A DNA stretch of 64,000 nt from Marinomonas sp. MED121 (GTDB taxonomy: Bacteria; Pseudomonadota; Gammaproteobacteria; Pseudomonadales; Marinomonadaceae), in NCBI RefSeq assembly GCF_000153025.1, contig NZ_CH672433.1:479456-543455 (forward strand), given 5' to 3'. This document shows positions 41,731 to 50,978 of this stretch, piece by piece; positions within the stretch are counted from its first letter, which is position 1; every line of letters begins with the position of its first letter. The notes under the pieces were generated by a model. The model searched no databases and was not told the DNA's origin. It saw only the letters and a list, made by a program, of their open reading frames with translations. The position numbers were made by a program, and so were the translations under genes.

Positions 41731-43053
41731 GTGTCTGACGATCTGAACTTTGACTTGAGTTACGTTGATTGGTTTCGCCATTCATCGCCTTATATAAATG
41801 CTCACAGGGATAAAACTTTCGTTATTTTTATTCCCGGTGAAGCGGCTGAATCAGCCCAATTTTCCAATATCATTAGTGACCTTGCACTAATGGATTCACT
41901 TGGCATTCGCCTCGTCATAGTTCACGGTGCCCGATCACAGATAAACCGAATATTTGAAAGAGAACAACTTGAAAGCAAGCTACATAATGCTTGTCGCATT
42001 ACGCCTCAAGAGCAACTATTGCCGATTATTCAAGCATCTGCTGGGGTAAGGGTTCAAATTGAAGCCCAGCTATCCATGGCACTTGCAAACACGCCCATGG
42101 CCGGCGCCCGTTTAAAAATATGCAGTGGCAATCATGTGATCGCCAGACCTCTTGGCGTGGTTGATGGCATAGATTATGGCCATTCAGGTGAGGTGAGACG
42201 AATTGATGTGGATGCCATTAACCGTCTTCTCAATGATGATAATATGGTGCTCCTTTCCCATCTAGGTTATTCACCAACAGGTGAAGTGTTCAACCTTAAA
42301 GGTGAAGACGTTGCCACTCAGGCTGCAATCCAACTAAAGGCTGACAAGCTCATCATGCTAAATGGTGAAGAAGGTATTTTCTCTGATAAAGGGGAATTAG
42401 TTTCTGAACTTTTAGCCAAAGATGCAGAAAGGTTAATTGATAAGTTAGCCTCTAATAATGGCAGTAAGTTAGCGCTTCAAGCCTGCATTCAAGCGGTTCG
42501 CAACTCAGTGCCTAGAGCACACCTTATCTCATTTAATGAAAATGGCGGCCTCATTCGGGAGTTGTTTACCCGAGAAGGGGCTGGCACCATGATAGACGAA
42601 GACAGCTATGAGCAATTAAGACAAGCCACCATAGACGATGTGGGTGGCATGATGGCACTGCTGGCACCACTTGAAGACAATGGCACCTTAGTCAGACGTT
42701 CTAGAGAATTACTTGAGAACGAAATTGACCGCTTTATCTTGATTGAAAGAGACAATGCGATTGTCGCCTGTGCCGCTTTATATGCCTTTGAAGATGAAAG
42801 TTTAGGAGAGCTTGCTTGTGTGGCAGTTGACCCTAGCTATCGTGGTGGTCGTCGCGGAGATCGCCTGTTAAAAGGCATAGAGAGAACGGCGCGAAAACAA
42901 GGCTTAACTAAGCTCTTCTTGCTAACCACTCGTACTGCCCATTGGTTTATTGAGCGAGGCTTTAAAGCGGACAGTTTAACGGCTATCCCCAATGCCAAGC
43001 AGAGCCTTTATAACTATCAAAGAAACTCTAAGATTTTTATCAAAAAACTTTAG
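41731..43053 (+). CDS. argA: N-acetylglutamate synthase
   Basis: First step of arginine synthesis. 440 residues, with a GTG start preceded by GAGG six bases upstream. The N-terminal amino-acid-kinase-like domain (about 1-280, VHGARSQINRI) binds arginine for feedback control. The C-terminal GNAT acetyltransferase domain (about 295-440) has CVAVDPSYRGGRRGDRLL. It pairs with argE just upstream and ends in a strong terminator. Confidence 0.97.
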   Translation: MSDDLNFDLSYVDWFRHSSPYINAHRDKTFVIFIPGEAAESAQFSNIISDLALMDSLGIRLVIVHGARSQINRIFEREQLESKLHNACRITPQEQLLPIIQASAGVRVQIEAQLSMALANTPMAGARLKICSGNHVIARPLGVVDGIDYGHSGEVRRIDVDAINRLLNDDNMVLLSHLGYSPTGEVFNLKGEDVATQAAIQLKADKLIMLNGEEGIFSDKGELVSELLAKDAERLIDKLASNNGSKLALQACIQAVRNSVPRAHLISFNENGGLIRELFTREGAGTMIDEDSYEQLRQATIDDVGGMMALLAPLEDNGTLVRRSRELLENEIDRFILIERDNAIVACAALYAFEDESLGELACVAVDPSYRGGRRGDRLLKGIERTARKQGLTKLFLLTTRTAHWFIERGFKADSLTAIPNAKQSLYNYQRNSKIFIKKL

Positions 43054-43093
43054 CGAGCGAGTATTAGATAGTAGCTAGCAACTAAAAAAGACA

Positions 43094-43133
43094 TTAAAAA
43101 ACCTAAGCAGACTACTCTGCTTAGGTTTTTTTT
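43094..43133. terminator. bidirectional terminator between argA and mucD
   Basis: Stem ACCTAAGCAG / CTGCTTAGGT with a small loop, flanked by six A's and eight T's, between convergent genes. Confidence 0.93.
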
Positions 43134-43157
43134 AGATCTATTTAATCGCTCTGTATT

Positions 43158-44552
43158 TTATTCCACAATTTTAAAGGGAATAAACATAGGGAAACCATCA
43201 CGAATAACACGCATTGGCACAGAGTGATTAGCTTGAATATCGCTCACACTGCTCATAAATGTCTCCACAGAGTCAATGCTAGTGCCATTAAGCATAGTAA
43301 TCACATCCCCTTGTTGCAGGCCGTTACGGGCAGCGGAACCACCAAGAACTTGTTCAACAACAACACCATTCTTAATTTTAAATCGACGTAACATGTCCTC
43401 TGGAATCTCACCAACAACCATACCTAAACGATTTTCTTGTTGCTGAGTTTGTGTCAATTGATCGGGATCACTTGGGTAATTTTCCAAGGTAAAACTTAAA
43501 TCCATTTTTTTACCATTTCGATAAATCACAGATTCCGCAAGATCACCTGCTTTAAGGGCACCTACACGATAAGGTAATTCAGAAGATTGTTCGATCAATT
43601 CACCATTAAACTCAAGGATAATATCACCATCCATTAAGCCTGCAGCTTGGGCGGGAGAGTCAGGAATAACACGACTAACAAGAGCGCCACTTGGACGATC
43701 TAACCCGAAAGATTCCGCTAAATCATTGCTCACATCCTGAATAATCACACCTAACCAAGCACGGGTAACACGCCCTTCACTCTTAAGTTGGTCTACCACT
43801 GACATCACCAAGTTAGACGGAATCGCAAATGACACCCCCATAAAACCACCTGAACGAGTGTAGATTTGAGAGTTAATTCCAATCACTTCACCGTCTAAGT
43901 TAAACAAGGGGCCACCCGAGTTTCCTGGATTAATCGCCACATCAGTTTGAATAAAAGGGACATAATTATCAGAAGGCAGATTGCGGCCTAATGCACTGAC
44001 GATGCCAGCCGTTACTGTGTAATCAAAACCGAAAGGAGAGCCAATTGCCAATACCCATTGACCCGGCTTCATATCATCTGAGTCACCAATTTTGACAGTA
44101 GGAAGGTCATCCGCTTCAATTTTTAATAAGGCTAAGTCAGTTCTTTTATCAGTCCCTACTAACTCAGCTTGATATTCACGTCTGTCATTTAAACGAACAT
44201 GAATAATATCGGCCCCATCAATGACATGATTATTCGTTAATACATAACCATCTTGAGAAATAATAAAACCTGATCCGAGCGAATTACGTTGTTTTCGCTG
44301 AGGTTGCTTATCTAATGGCTGTTGACCAAAAAAGTGACGAAAGAATTCATTTAATTCTTTTGCATTTGGGTTTAACTGCCCCTGGCCCTGCCCTGTTGCA
44401 GGAAGCTGTTCGGTACTAATATTAACAACGGCAGGGGATGAATCTTCCACCAGCTCAGTAAAATCTGGTAACTGTACTGCTTTGGCTCCCATACTTATTA
44501 AAGCAAGTAACCCCAGCAATCCAATAGAAAAAGGGTGTAAACGTTTTATCAT
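43158..44552 (-). CDS. mucD: DegP/MucD-type periplasmic serine protease
   Basis: 464 residues with a signal peptide (about 1-25, ending near GAKA). Trypsin-like domain: His in NNHVIDGAD, Asp in RTDLALLK, Ser in NPGNSGGPL. Two PDZ domains follow (about 260-350 and 375-460). It degrades misfolded envelope proteins. Last gene of the rpoE-rseA-rseB-rseC operon, 147 bases after rseC, as mucD is in Pseudomonas. Confidence 0.95.
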   Translation of the reverse strand: MIKRLHPFSIGLLGLLALISMGAKAVQLPDFTELVEDSSPAVVNISTEQLPATGQGQGQLNPNAKELNEFFRHFFGQQPLDKQPQRKQRNSLGSGFIISQDGYVLTNNHVIDGADIIHVRLNDRREYQAELVGTDKRTDLALLKIEADDLPTVKIGDSDDMKPGQWVLAIGSPFGFDYTVTAGIVSALGRNLPSDNYVPFIQTDVAINPGNSGGPLFNLDGEVIGINSQIYTRSGGFMGVSFAIPSNLVMSVVDQLKSEGRVTRAWLGVIIQDVSNDLAESFGLDRPSGALVSRVIPDSPAQAAGLMDGDIILEFNGELIEQSSELPYRVGALKAGDLAESVIYRNGKKMDLSFTLENYPSDPDQLTQTQQQENRLGMVVGEIPEDMLRRFKIKNGVVVEQVLGGSAARNGLQQGDVITMLNGTSIDSVETFMSSVSDIQANHSVPMRVIRDGFPMFIPFKIVE

Positions 44553-44699
44553 TAGCTAGTCTCCTTTATAACCTCAAAGCAGTTCAACTATTTATTAAAT
44601 ATTAAAAAAGAGTAAAGCACTTTTTTATTAAGTGAAAATTAAATTTTTAAGAATAGCAATTATCAATGGATGGCAAGTTTCAACCATAAAAACAATTGC

Positions 44700-45164
44700 T
44701 TATAGTTGTACGACATCAATATTTTGAAATGGTTTAGCTTTTAAGGACAAAATTTTAGGTTGAAAATCTGGATCATTAACGTGTTTAAGAGAAGCTTGTC
44801 TCGCAAAATACAAACCCGCTCCTAACCCTAATATCGACCCCACTGCTGACACGCTAGAATGGGCGTCAAATACACTGGGGATAACGGCACCTAGAATCAA
44901 GCCAACGAGTGGCACAAAGTACATCCAAATAGAGGCTTTTAACAAAGTATCTTCGGGTATTCCTACAACGACTTCCTGGCCGACTTCACTGGCAAAAGAG
45001 TCCTGCACCATCATACGCATCCGGTTTGAGGACGAAACCTTAGCTATCGCATGATGTCCGCAGGCTGATTTTGCTTGGCAAGCAGTACAACTACTCGTAC
45101 GAACTGTTTCTACTTCAGCAAAACCCTCGCTCACAGAAAGCACTATGCCACTTTCTTCAACCAT
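44700..45164 (-). CDS. rseC: sigma-E regulatory protein RseC (MucC)
   Basis: 154 residues. An N-terminal SoxR-reducer/RseC domain with a Cys cluster (CTACQAKSACG) is followed by two adjacent membrane helices (about 80-120). It is a positive modulator of sigma-E in E. coli. Its first base overlaps the last base of rseB, showing translational coupling. Confidence 0.93.
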   Translation of the reverse strand: MVEESGIVLSVSEGFAEVETVRTSSCTACQAKSACGHHAIAKVSSSNRMRMMVQDSFASEVGQEVVVGIPEDTLLKASIWMYFVPLVGLILGAVIPSVFDAHSSVSAVGSILGLGAGLYFARQASLKHVNDPDFQPKILSLKAKPFQNIDVVQL

Positions 45165-46117
45165 TATTTCTGCCTCGGCATAATCACACTCAGCAATTTA
45201 CGAATAGTAGCGTCCGGCACTTCACCCACAGCGGTTAACAAAAATGGCTTGCCGTTCATCATGCTGGTTTTTTCACCCGCAATGGTAGAGCCCATGCTCA
45301 TTACCGTTAATGGTTTACTTTCCTTTGTTGACTCAATAAAAATAGAAACGGAAGTCATACCATCAGATAAAAGCATCATAGAAGCATTATCATTGATTTG
45401 CCTAGCGCCACGCCAAACAGGTGCAAAGCCTGCAGGTAACCAATCAAAAACCCAGTGACTTGGAATTGACTTAGGGGTGACTTCAATCACATGCTCTGCA
45501 TAGGTTCCCATGCGTGGCACAAAGTCATTTTTACTTAAATTTGGCGATACATTTAAAGAGGTAAATTGCACTCGATCAAGTATCTTACCGCTGCTTTTTA
45601 AAGTGTCATGTTTTAACAAAAAGCCCGTTTCGATATCTAACCAGAACTCATGCCCATAACGGTATTGATCTCTTGGTCTTAACTCTAACTTTTGAGCACG
45701 ACGACCTGCCACTAAGCCTTGCTTTGTCACCACAAAGTTATAACCCTTGAGCAGCCTTTCACCATTAAACTCTTCAAATCGTTTAAATGGGGTCGTAATA
45801 GGATCAGCATTATTGGCAAATGACATATTGGGATAAACACAAATCACGCTGTCATCTATGCGTATCACTTCAATCTTTTCACCATCAAGATCTAACAGGC
45901 TTTCGTATTCAACCCCATCAATCACACTATGACGTACTTGCATACTATTCATATGAGAGTCATGGGAGCGCACAAACACCCCTTCATAGCTTAGTGTTGA
46001 AAACGCCTCAACCATACGGTTCATTAGCACTAAGCCTGGATTTTCTTGGGCCTTAACACTGGTTACCAATAAGCTAACAAGGGTGATTGTTACTAAACTA
46101 ATGCGTCTTAAAAGCAT
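45164..46117 (-). CDS. rseB: sigma-E regulatory protein RseB (MucB)
   Basis: Periplasmic protein of 317 residues with a signal peptide (about 1-23). It has a LolA-like N-terminal fold (MVEAFSTLSYEGVFV) and a C-terminal domain that binds RseA and senses lipopolysaccharide or lipids. It starts 12 bases after rseA. Confidence 0.95.
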   Translation of the reverse strand: MLLRRISLVTITLVSLLVTSVKAQENPGLVLMNRMVEAFSTLSYEGVFVRSHDSHMNSMQVRHSVIDGVEYESLLDLDGEKIEVIRIDDSVICVYPNMSFANNADPITTPFKRFEEFNGERLLKGYNFVVTKQGLVAGRRAQKLELRPRDQYRYGHEFWLDIETGFLLKHDTLKSSGKILDRVQFTSLNVSPNLSKNDFVPRMGTYAEHVIEVTPKSIPSHWVFDWLPAGFAPVWRGARQINDNASMMLLSDGMTSVSIFIESTKESKPLTVMSMGSTIAGEKTSMMNGKPFLLTAVGEVPDATIRKLLSVIMPRQK

Positions 46118-46129
46118 ATAAAACGCACC

Positions 46130-46777
46130 TTACTTCTGCTCTACCGGATAACTAACAACACGTGCCATAGGCAACATACCTTGGCCCGCTGCCATGGTTG
46201 ATTGCTCTGCATGTTGGCGTAAATAACTTTGCAAGCGTTTATTGTCAGAATTCAATTCCACATTAACTTGTTGCAAAGGTTTAACATCAATAGGTAAGGC
46301 CAGATTAGGAGCTTGTGCAAATGCCGGCGCCGCTTCTTGAGGCTCACCCTCAAGTAAATAAGAGCCGCCACCTATCACAACAAAGGCCACACTAGCAGCC
46401 ATTGCCAGGCCAGTAACCGCTTGCTTAAGAAAATGTACCTTAGGTTCATTGGCAGCATTATTTTGTGTTGCTATTTGTGGCTGCTCAGGTACCTGAAACT
46501 TATCTAAAGCAACAACATTCTCACCCAGACTTGCGTCGTCATTGTCTAGTTTATTTATGCCGTCTCTTACTCTAGACACCAAATCCATTTCGGCAAAATC
46601 TTGATGATTATCTGAGTGTAAAACCGAGCTAGTTAATGCATAGGATTGCATTTTCATTTGCCACTCTTTTGCGTCTTGTTCTAGGATCTCATCGATCTCA
46701 GACGCATCACAGTGATCATCAAATAAGCTTGATAAGCTTTCAGCTAAACGATCATTCTGCTCTTGCTTGCTCACCAT
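46130..46777 (-). CDS. rseA: anti-sigma-E factor RseA (MucA)
   Basis: 215 residues: cytoplasmic sigma-binding domain (LAESLSSLFDDHCDASEIDEIL at the start), one membrane helix (about 120-143, TGLAMAASVAFVVIGGGSYLL) and a periplasmic tail that binds RseB and is cut under stress. The tail ends near MLPMARVVSYPVEQK. It starts directly after rpoE. Confidence 0.95.
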   Translation of the reverse strand: MVSKQEQNDRLAESLSSLFDDHCDASEIDEILEQDAKEWQMKMQSYALTSSVLHSDNHQDFAEMDLVSRVRDGINKLDNDDASLGENVVALDKFQVPEQPQIATQNNAANEPKVHFLKQAVTGLAMAASVAFVVIGGGSYLLEGEPQEAAPAFAQAPNLALPIDVKPLQQVNVELNSDNKRLQSYLRQHAEQSTMAAGQGMLPMARVVSYPVEQK

Positions 46778-46778
46778 T

Positions 46779-47366
46779 TTAATCTCCCCCGCCCATAAAA
46801 GGACGAATGCGTTTTTCTATCGCATCACGTGCTCTAAATATACGTGACCGTACTGTTCCAACTGGACATTCCATAATTTGGGCAATGTCCTCATAACTCA
46901 AACCATCAAACTCTCTTAATCGAATCGCTGTTTTTAGCTCTTCAGGCAATTGTTCAATGGTTTCATAAATGGCTGCTTCAAGACGATCCTTGTTCAGGGT
47001 CGCATCCGGCGTATCAACATCAGCCAAGGCATCGAAAGCGGTATATTCCTCTTCGTCATCTAAGGCCACATCAGAACTGGGGGGACGACGATTGCGCCCA
47101 ACCAAATAATTCTTCGCTGTATTAACAGCAATACGATACAACCAGGTATAAAAAGCACTGTCTCCACGAAAGTTACCTATGGCACGATAAGCTTTAATAA
47201 AGCTTTCTTGGGCCACATCCATCACTTCGTGTTTATCAGAAACATATCGTCCAATAAGGCCCATCACCTTGTATTGATACTTTAAAACCAATAAATCAAA
47301 GGCTCTTTTATCACCATTTTGAACTCTTTCAACCAACTCTTGGTCGGAAGATGAACTGTGCTGCAT
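46779..47366 (-). CDS. rpoE: RNA polymerase sigma-E factor (RpoE/AlgU)
   Basis: Group IV (ECF) sigma factor for envelope stress. Two starts are possible: ATG 47387 and ATG 47366. GAGGT is 6 bases before the second, and reading from it (MQHSSSSDQELVERVQ) matches the length of E. coli and Pseudomonas starts, so I prefer it (195 residues). Sigma-2 (MDVAQESFIKAYRAI) and sigma-4 (LSYEDIAQIMECPVGTVRSRI) regions are clear. First gene of the operon; it probably drives its own promoter. Confidence 0.97.
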   Translation of the reverse strand: MQHSSSSDQELVERVQNGDKRAFDLLVLKYQYKVMGLIGRYVSDKHEVMDVAQESFIKAYRAIGNFRGDSAFYTWLYRIAVNTAKNYLVGRNRRPPSSDVALDDEEEYTAFDALADVDTPDATLNKDRLEAAIYETIEQLPEELKTAIRLREFDGLSYEDIAQIMECPVGTVRSRIFRARDAIEKRIRPFMGGGD

Positions 47367-47423
47367 AGGCACCTCATTCAAAACCATTATTTTCCAGCGC
47401 CCTTAACAACCTCATTGTTATAG

Positions 47424-47450
47424 GTTGACCACTGGAATCATAACTAGTTC
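47424..47450 (-). promoter_or_regulatory. candidate sigma-E promoter upstream of rpoE
   Basis: On the minus strand GAACTA (47445-47450), 16 bases, then TCAAC (47424-47428), close to the sigma-E/AlgU consensus GAACTT-N16-TCnnA. A start near 47418 would give a leader of about 50 bases before rpoE. The remaining rpoE-nadB region to 47687 is AT-rich and presumably holds the nadB promoter. Confidence 0.55.
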
Positions 47451-47687
47451 ATATAAATTTTGACTTAAACTGTCTAGCCAGTCACTTTAAAGAAAATTGC
47501 AGATAAAGTAATCCTTAGAGATAAGGGCGTACGTCCAATTATCAATCTAAGGCAGTCATTTTTAACCCTATTGACTCCCAAGTTACGCAAAAAAAAGCGA
47601 ACTAGTCGTTTTCAAAACACACAAGTATTCCCATAGCGAGGTTAACAATAGTACCATTAATCTTTTACTGTTGAATTAGAACAAATA

Positions 47688-49286
47688 ATGAGTCGTGAAT
47701 ATCAAACTGACATTTTAATCGTAGGTGCTGGCGCAGCTGGACTCACCCTAGCATTAGAGCTTGCCGATCATCATCAAGTTGCCATTTTAACCAAAGGCGA
47801 TATTCATGAAGGCGCAACCCTTTATGCTCAAGGTGGCGTCGCGGCTGTTTTATCCGATAAGGATACGGTTGATTCTCATATTAAAGATACCATGATAGCC
47901 GGTGCCGATCTTGGCGACTCAGATGCGATACGTTTTACCGTTGAGCATTCAAAACAAAGTATTGACTGGCTGATAGAGCAAGGGGTTCCCTTTACCCGCT
48001 TTGAGGACACAGAAAATTATCACCTGACAAAAGAAGGGGGCCATAGTCATAGGCGTATCATTCACAGTGCAGATGCCACAGGCCAAGCGATTTCGAACAC
48101 CCTGATTAAAAATGCCTGTCAGCATCCGAATATTCGTTTTTACCCTGACCGAGTCGCCATTGACCTTATTACTAAAGAAAAAGTAAATAGCAATAACCAA
48201 ACAAAAAATGAATGTATAGGTCTTTATAGCCTGAACCATAAAACCGGTGAAGTCGATGTATTTAAGGCCGCAAAAGTCGCACTAGCAACAGGCGGCGCTA
48301 GTAAAGTTTACCTCTACACAAGTAACCCAGACACAGCATCGGGTGATGGTATTGCGATGGCATGGCGAGCGGGCTGTCGTGTTGCAAATATGGAGTTCAA
48401 TCAATTCCATCCAACTTGCTTATATGATTCAAAAGCCAAAACCTTTTTAATCTCCGAAGCCGTTCGTGGAGAAGGTGGTCGACTATTGCTACCTGATGGC
48501 GAGCCTTTTATGTCTCGTTTTGATGATCGAAAAGAACTAGCACCCAGGGATGTGGTCGCCAGAGCAATAGATCACGAAATCAAACGTTTGGGGGTAAATC
48601 ATGTCTTACTTGATATATCTCACAAGGGGCCAGAGTTTGTTAAATCCCACTTCCCTACTATTTATGAGCGTTGCCTAAGCTATGGCTATGATATGACTAA
48701 AGAGCCGATCCCTGTGGTTCCGGCCGCTCACTATACCTGTGGTGGTGTGTTAGTTAATCAGTCAGGAAAAACCGATTTACGTAACCTTTATGCAGTTGGA
48801 GAAACCTCGTATACAGGCCTACATGGAGCCAACCGATTAGCCAGTAACTCATTATTAGAATGTATTGTGTATGCAAGGTCAGCAGCAAAAGATATTCTAG
48901 CTCAAGGCGAGCTGACTTCCTGCCAAGATAAGATTCCAGCTTGGGATGAAACTCAAGTCACTAATTCTGATGAAGATGTGGTGATTGCCCACAACTGGCA
49001 CGAACTACGCCGTTTCATGTGGGACTATGTGGGTATTGTAAGAACGGATAAACGTTTATTACGAGCAAAACACAGGGTTGACCTGCTGCTGTCTGAAATT
49101 GATGAGTTTTACAGTAATTACAGAGTCAGTAACGATTTATTAGAACTTCGAAATCTTGCTGTGGTTGCGCAACTTATCATTAAATCAGCGATGACACGTA
49201 AAGAGAGTCGTGGCTTGCATTACACTTTGGATCACCCAGACTTAGCACAAGAGTCAAGTCCTACGATTCTTTCTCCCCATGACTAA
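47688..49286 (+). CDS. nadB: L-aspartate oxidase
   Basis: FAD enzyme making iminoaspartate for NAD synthesis, 532 residues. The FAD-binding GAGAAGLTLALEL lies at the N-terminus, with QGGVAAV, the GGHSHRRI active-site loop, and ANRLASNSLLEC near the C-terminal third. Divergent from rpoE, as in E. coli and Pseudomonas. Confidence 0.98.
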   Translation: MSREYQTDILIVGAGAAGLTLALELADHHQVAILTKGDIHEGATLYAQGGVAAVLSDKDTVDSHIKDTMIAGADLGDSDAIRFTVEHSKQSIDWLIEQGVPFTRFEDTENYHLTKEGGHSHRRIIHSADATGQAISNTLIKNACQHPNIRFYPDRVAIDLITKEKVNSNNQTKNECIGLYSLNHKTGEVDVFKAAKVALATGGASKVYLYTSNPDTASGDGIAMAWRAGCRVANMEFNQFHPTCLYDSKAKTFLISEAVRGEGGRLLLPDGEPFMSRFDDRKELAPRDVVARAIDHEIKRLGVNHVLLDISHKGPEFVKSHFPTIYERCLSYGYDMTKEPIPVVPAAHYTCGGVLVNQSGKTDLRNLYAVGETSYTGLHGANRLASNSLLECIVYARSAAKDILAQGELTSCQDKIPAWDETQVTNSDEDVVIAHNWHELRRFMWDYVGIVRTDKRLLRAKHRVDLLLSEIDEFYSNYRVSNDLLELRNLAVVAQLIIKSAMTRKESRGLHYTLDHPDLAQESSPTILSPHD

Positions 49287-49348
49287 ACAACACAGTAAGT
49301 GAACACTTACAATCGCTAGAGCCTTCTAATAAAAAGAGTAGAAAACCA

Positions 49349-49873
49349 TTACTTCTTTTTAGCCTTGGGCCCCTCGTACTTTTGCTTAAGCTTACTCATT
49401 TGACATTGGTAAGCGGCAAAAGAGCGTAAATATGCATAGTCTTCTGATGCTAAACTCGTGTGGTAGATACTGAGGAAGGAAGGTGAGGTAAAAACCTGCT
49501 TTACCTTCTTTAGAACAGAATGCAGAGTAACAGTACGCCAACTAGATGCTGCCATACCGGTATCTGCATCTAATGAAACTCTTGCTAATAAGCGCCAACC
49601 ATTAAAACCTTCAAACTCTACCTGATAGCAAGCGTTTGCGGTTTCAAAACGAGCTTGATTATTGACTATGCTTATCCGACCTTTTTCAGAAGCATAATAT
49701 CGCCTAAACAAGGTAAAAAGACTGGCTAAAATAGCGAGGGCTAAACTTAATTCGTTATAAAGTTCAGGCACAAGTTTGATATGAGCTGTCAGTACCAAAC
49801 CCCAACAAAAGCAGAGCCAAGGTACTGAGTCATAAAGAGAGGTGCTAAGCCTTGTAGTTTTCAGGCTGTACAC
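49349..49873 (-). CDS. YgfX/CptA-like membrane protein
   Basis: About 174 residues with two hydrophobic segments near the N-terminus (about 15-33 and 38-52) and a hydrophilic rest, the layout of YgfX (CptA), the partner encoded beside SdhE. The start is unsure: a GTG at 49873 matches the family N-terminal length, a TTG lies at 49894, and neither has a ribosome site. Translation is probably coupled to sdhE, which it overlaps. Function in this organism is unproven; in E. coli it has been called a toxin affecting cytoskeletal proteins. Confidence 0.75.
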   Translation of the reverse strand: MYSLKTTRLSTSLYDSVPWLCFCWGLVLTAHIKLVPELYNELSLALAILASLFTLFRRYYASEKGRISIVNNQARFETANACYQVEFEGFNGWRLLARVSLDADTGMAASSWRTVTLHSVLKKVKQVFTSPSFLSIYHTSLASEDYAYLRSFAAYQCQMSKLKQKYEGPKAKKK

Positions 49874-50120
49874 GGTCAAGAATGATCTTAACAATGCGGG
49901 CTAAATCAGGGTCACTTGGTACTTCTCTTTGCATAAACCAAACAAACATTTCCTGATCTTCGACTTGAATCAGCTTATAAAAGCGACGCTTATCTTCTTC
50001 ATCAAGTTTTTCAAACTCTTCTTCTAAAAAAGGTTCAAGCAAGACATCTAGCTCTAACATGCCACGACGACAATGCCATTTAAGACGCTTAAAACCGATA
50101 GACTGTTCTGTTTCACTCAT
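49845..50120 (-). CDS. sdhE: succinate dehydrogenase flavinylation factor SdhE
   Basis: 91 residues with the RGxxE motif (CRRGMLELD) that helps attach FAD to SdhA. Short helical acidic family with the typical DEEDKRRFYKLIQVEDQE stretch. Its 3' end overlaps the YgfX-like gene, the same pair as in E. coli. Confidence 0.95.
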   Translation of the reverse strand: MSETEQSIGFKRLKWHCRRGMLELDVLLEPFLEEEFEKLDEEDKRRFYKLIQVEDQEMFVWFMQREVPSDPDLARIVKIILDRVQPENYKA

Positions 50121-50171
50121 TGCTGCACCTCATGCTTAGTTATTAGCATTATAACGTTTGAGCTAACTTAG

Positions 50172-50224
50172 GAAAACAAAAGAGCCTGCGTAATATCATT
50201 AAAGCAAGCAAGAGCACGCTCTTT
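50172..50224 (-). terminator. possible terminator after the 146-residue lipoprotein gene
   Basis: On the minus strand AAAGAGC ... GCTCTTTTGTTTT, a 7-base outer stem with a long loop containing further small repeats. Weaker than the other terminators. Confidence 0.4.
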
Positions 50225-50248
50225 AGTTCACCGATAAGCTTAGCCTAT

Positions 50249-50689
50249 TTAAAAGTTCGCTAAATCACCACTAAACACAGATTTTCGAATGCTCTTTTTA
50301 CAACCAGCTTCTAATTCGATCGTACCGCCAAGGCCGTCATCCATTAAAAAACGTAATGGTTTTTTATCTCCTTTACTGGCGCTTGCCTCGCTTTCGACTA
50401 TCGCGGCATGAAAAGTATCGGCAATTAAATCGACATCATCGTACCTAAGTGGGAAGGCAACATCTGAATTAAACTCGTACATCTGCCCACCACGCTCAAA
50501 GCGAATACAATTGAAGCTGTAGATTTCCTTACTTGATGCATCTGGCTCTATTTTTGAGCTCTCTCCTTTTGCATCTAGGTAAGAGACAGGCTCATTTGTC
50601 ATATTTTTTACATCAATATAAAAAGTCCCACTGCAACCAGCGAGCAGAAAAGCGCTTGTCAGCAAGAATCCCGCTTTATGAAAAAGCAT
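50249..50689 (-). CDS. hypothetical lipoprotein, 146 residues
   Basis: A clear lipoprotein signal (about 1-18, lipobox LLAGC) and a mature part of mixed beta character with one further Cys pair candidate (FNCIRF, LEAGCKKSI). I do not recognise the family. It lies between sdhE and dpaL on the minus strand and is probably a single gene. Confidence 0.72.
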   Translation of the reverse strand: MLFHKAGFLLTSAFLLAGCSGTFYIDVKNMTNEPVSYLDAKGESSKIEPDASSKEIYSFNCIRFERGGQMYEFNSDVAFPLRYDDVDLIADTFHAAIVESEASASKGDKKPLRFLMDDGLGGTIELEAGCKKSIRKSVFSGDLANF

Positions 50690-50818
50690 TTGTTTGTCCT
50701 TCTAATCTAGATGGCAGATCGCCATGGTAAAGCAGATATTTGAATTTGTAGGCCATGATAAAAAAAAGACACCAGTTTAGCGAGCCCAGCACAGATTTTA
50801 TTTAAATCTAAAACCCTA

Positions 50819-50856
50819 GTCGGTCGATTCAGCCTAAGTTTTAGGTGAATGCCGAC
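50819..50856. promoter_or_regulatory. imperfect inverted repeat in the dpaL upstream region
   Basis: GTCGG-(3)-ATTCA-(1)-CCTAA / TTAGG-TGAAT-(1)-CCGAC around a 3-base centre; a smaller AGATTT / AAATCT repeat lies about 15 bases to the left. It sits 123-160 bases before dpaL and could be an operator or an RNA hairpin; there is no T run. The rest of 50690-50978 shows no gene. Confidence 0.5.
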
Positions 50857-50978
50857 AAAATGAGAAATCTCATCAAATTTTAAAGAATATCCTTAAATCC
50901 CGACTTATGTTTAACGTTTAACCTCACTCATGTGCCGTAATATTTACCCTATCAATTACGGTTTAGGTATTTAGTCTT

